NCBI GenBank assembly: GCA_016296195.1
Contig: JAEDJU010000094.1
Location: forward strand, 1-5,525
DNA: 5,525 nt
Source: Candidatus Methanomethylophilaceae archaeon
GTDB taxonomy: Archaea > Thermoplasmatota > Thermoplasmata > Methanomassiliicoccales > Methanomethylophilaceae
Reading direction: 5' to 3'
The notes beneath the pieces are model-generated. The model was not told where the DNA came from. It made no database searches and saw nothing but the letters and a program-made list of their open reading frames with translations. The translations under genes and the position numbers were made by a program. Shown piece by piece: positions 5,169-5,525 of the stretch (position 1 is its first letter; every line of letters starts with the position of its first letter).

Positions 5169-5525
5169 TCAGGTGATGATCTCCTCGATACGCTCCTGCT
5201 CGATGGCCTTGCGGATCTCCATGGAGAGTCTCCTTCCGGAGGACATCTCCTTTCTCCACAGGGTGTTTCCGTAGGGGTGTCCGACGGACATGTGGACGTT
5301 GGTTCCGCCACCGATACGGGGTGCGACATCGTAGATGTAGAAGTTGAGGTCCTTGTCGACACAGGTCTGCAGACAGAAGGGTCCGATGATTCCGGGGTCG
5401 TAGAACTTCTTGGTCGCCTCGACGTACTTCTCGGCGAGTGCGAAGGCCTTGTCCAGGAGGGACTCCCTCAGTGTCGCGGAGTTGTGACCGCAGACGGTGT
5501 ACTCGGGGATGATTCCGTCGTTCTC
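5169..5525 (-). CDS. purP: PurP-family ATP-grasp ligase, C-terminal part (5' end outside window)
   Basis: The visible 118 residues are the C-terminal end of a PurP-family protein of about 360 aa. PurP is the archaeal formate-dependent enzyme that converts AICAR to FAICAR with ATP in purine biosynthesis, replacing the folate-dependent step of PurH. Key stretches are YDPGIIGPFCLQTC (42-55 of the fragment), DVAPRIGGGTN (66-76), a conserved GHPYGN (82-87), the GRRLSMEIRKAI helix (97-108) and RIEEIIT at the end. Together these correspond to the C-terminal ATP-grasp/DUF1297 region. Many archaea carry PurP paralogues whose role is less certain. The DVAPR/GGGTN wording, in place of the FEISARI-type wording I associate with characterised PurP, leaves open that this is such a paralogue. 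The promoter and N-terminus lie outside the window. The small membrane-protein gene follows after 11 bp. Confidence 0.82.
   Translation of the reverse strand, partial: ENDGIIPEYTVCGHNSATLRESLLDKAFALAEKYVEATKKFYDPGIIGPFCLQTCVDKDLNFYIYDVAPRIGGGTNVHMSVGHPYGNTLWRKEMSSGRRLSMEIRKAIEQERIEEIIT

Noticed and set aside
5158..5259. 34-residue N-terminal extension of the membrane protein (ATG 5259)
   Set aside because: It overlaps the purP coding end, is rich in His/Arg/Gly, and would bury the signal peptide that begins at ATG 5157.
4495..5274. A 259-codon plus-strand open frame opposite the membrane-protein gene
   Set aside because: Its product is a biased Gly/Leu/Val/Asp-rich string, a mirror of the minus-strand gene, which has a proper signal peptide, a TM segment and a downstream terminator.

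Overview
This 5.5-kb window looks like chromosomal core-gene DNA from a euryarchaeon. It encodes an archaeal class-1 release factor (aRF1), an archaeal-style arginyl-tRNA synthetase, a short archaeal-type UMP kinase and a PurP-family purine enzyme, a family essentially confined to archaea. The DNA is GC-rich, with heavy use of AGG (Arg), GGA (Gly) and ATC (Ile). Every stop codon seen is TGA. The overall style suggests the Thermoplasmata/Methanomassiliicoccales side of the Euryarchaeota, but that placement is inference and was not tested against any database.

Layout. Positions 1-111 hold the last 36 codons of an unidentified plus-strand gene, whose end overlaps the 3' end of pyrH (98-787, minus strand) by 14 bp. 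A 113-bp divergent intergenic region (788-900) carries an 8-bp palindromic TATA element that could serve both directions. To the right runs a tight plus-strand cluster: prf1 (901-2133), argS (2135-3895) and a GNAT-family acetyltransferase gene (3897-4394). Its genes are separated by a single base, and both junctions have the same TGAGATG arrangement. A 142-bp convergent intergenic region (4395-4536) contains terminator-like hairpins for both strands, including a tandem pair with a duplicated pyrimidine tract. The minus strand then carries a gene for an unrecognised signal-peptide plus single-TM protein (4537-5157). It lies 11 bp downstream of the PurP-family gene (5169 to beyond 5525), which is cut by the window edge.

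How the genes fit together. The plus-strand cluster is translation-related: peptide release, charging of tRNA-Arg, and a GNAT that could be a protein N-acetyltransferase (unproven). The flanking genes supply nucleotides: pyrH makes UDP, and purP formylates AICAR in archaeal purine synthesis. The small membrane protein is the only gene without an assignable role.

I see no mobile element, CRISPR array, tRNA or rRNA gene, and no clear sign of horizontal transfer. The window reads as ordinary core genome. The most interesting points are the shared promoter, the tandem terminator region and the uncharacterised membrane protein coupled to purP.
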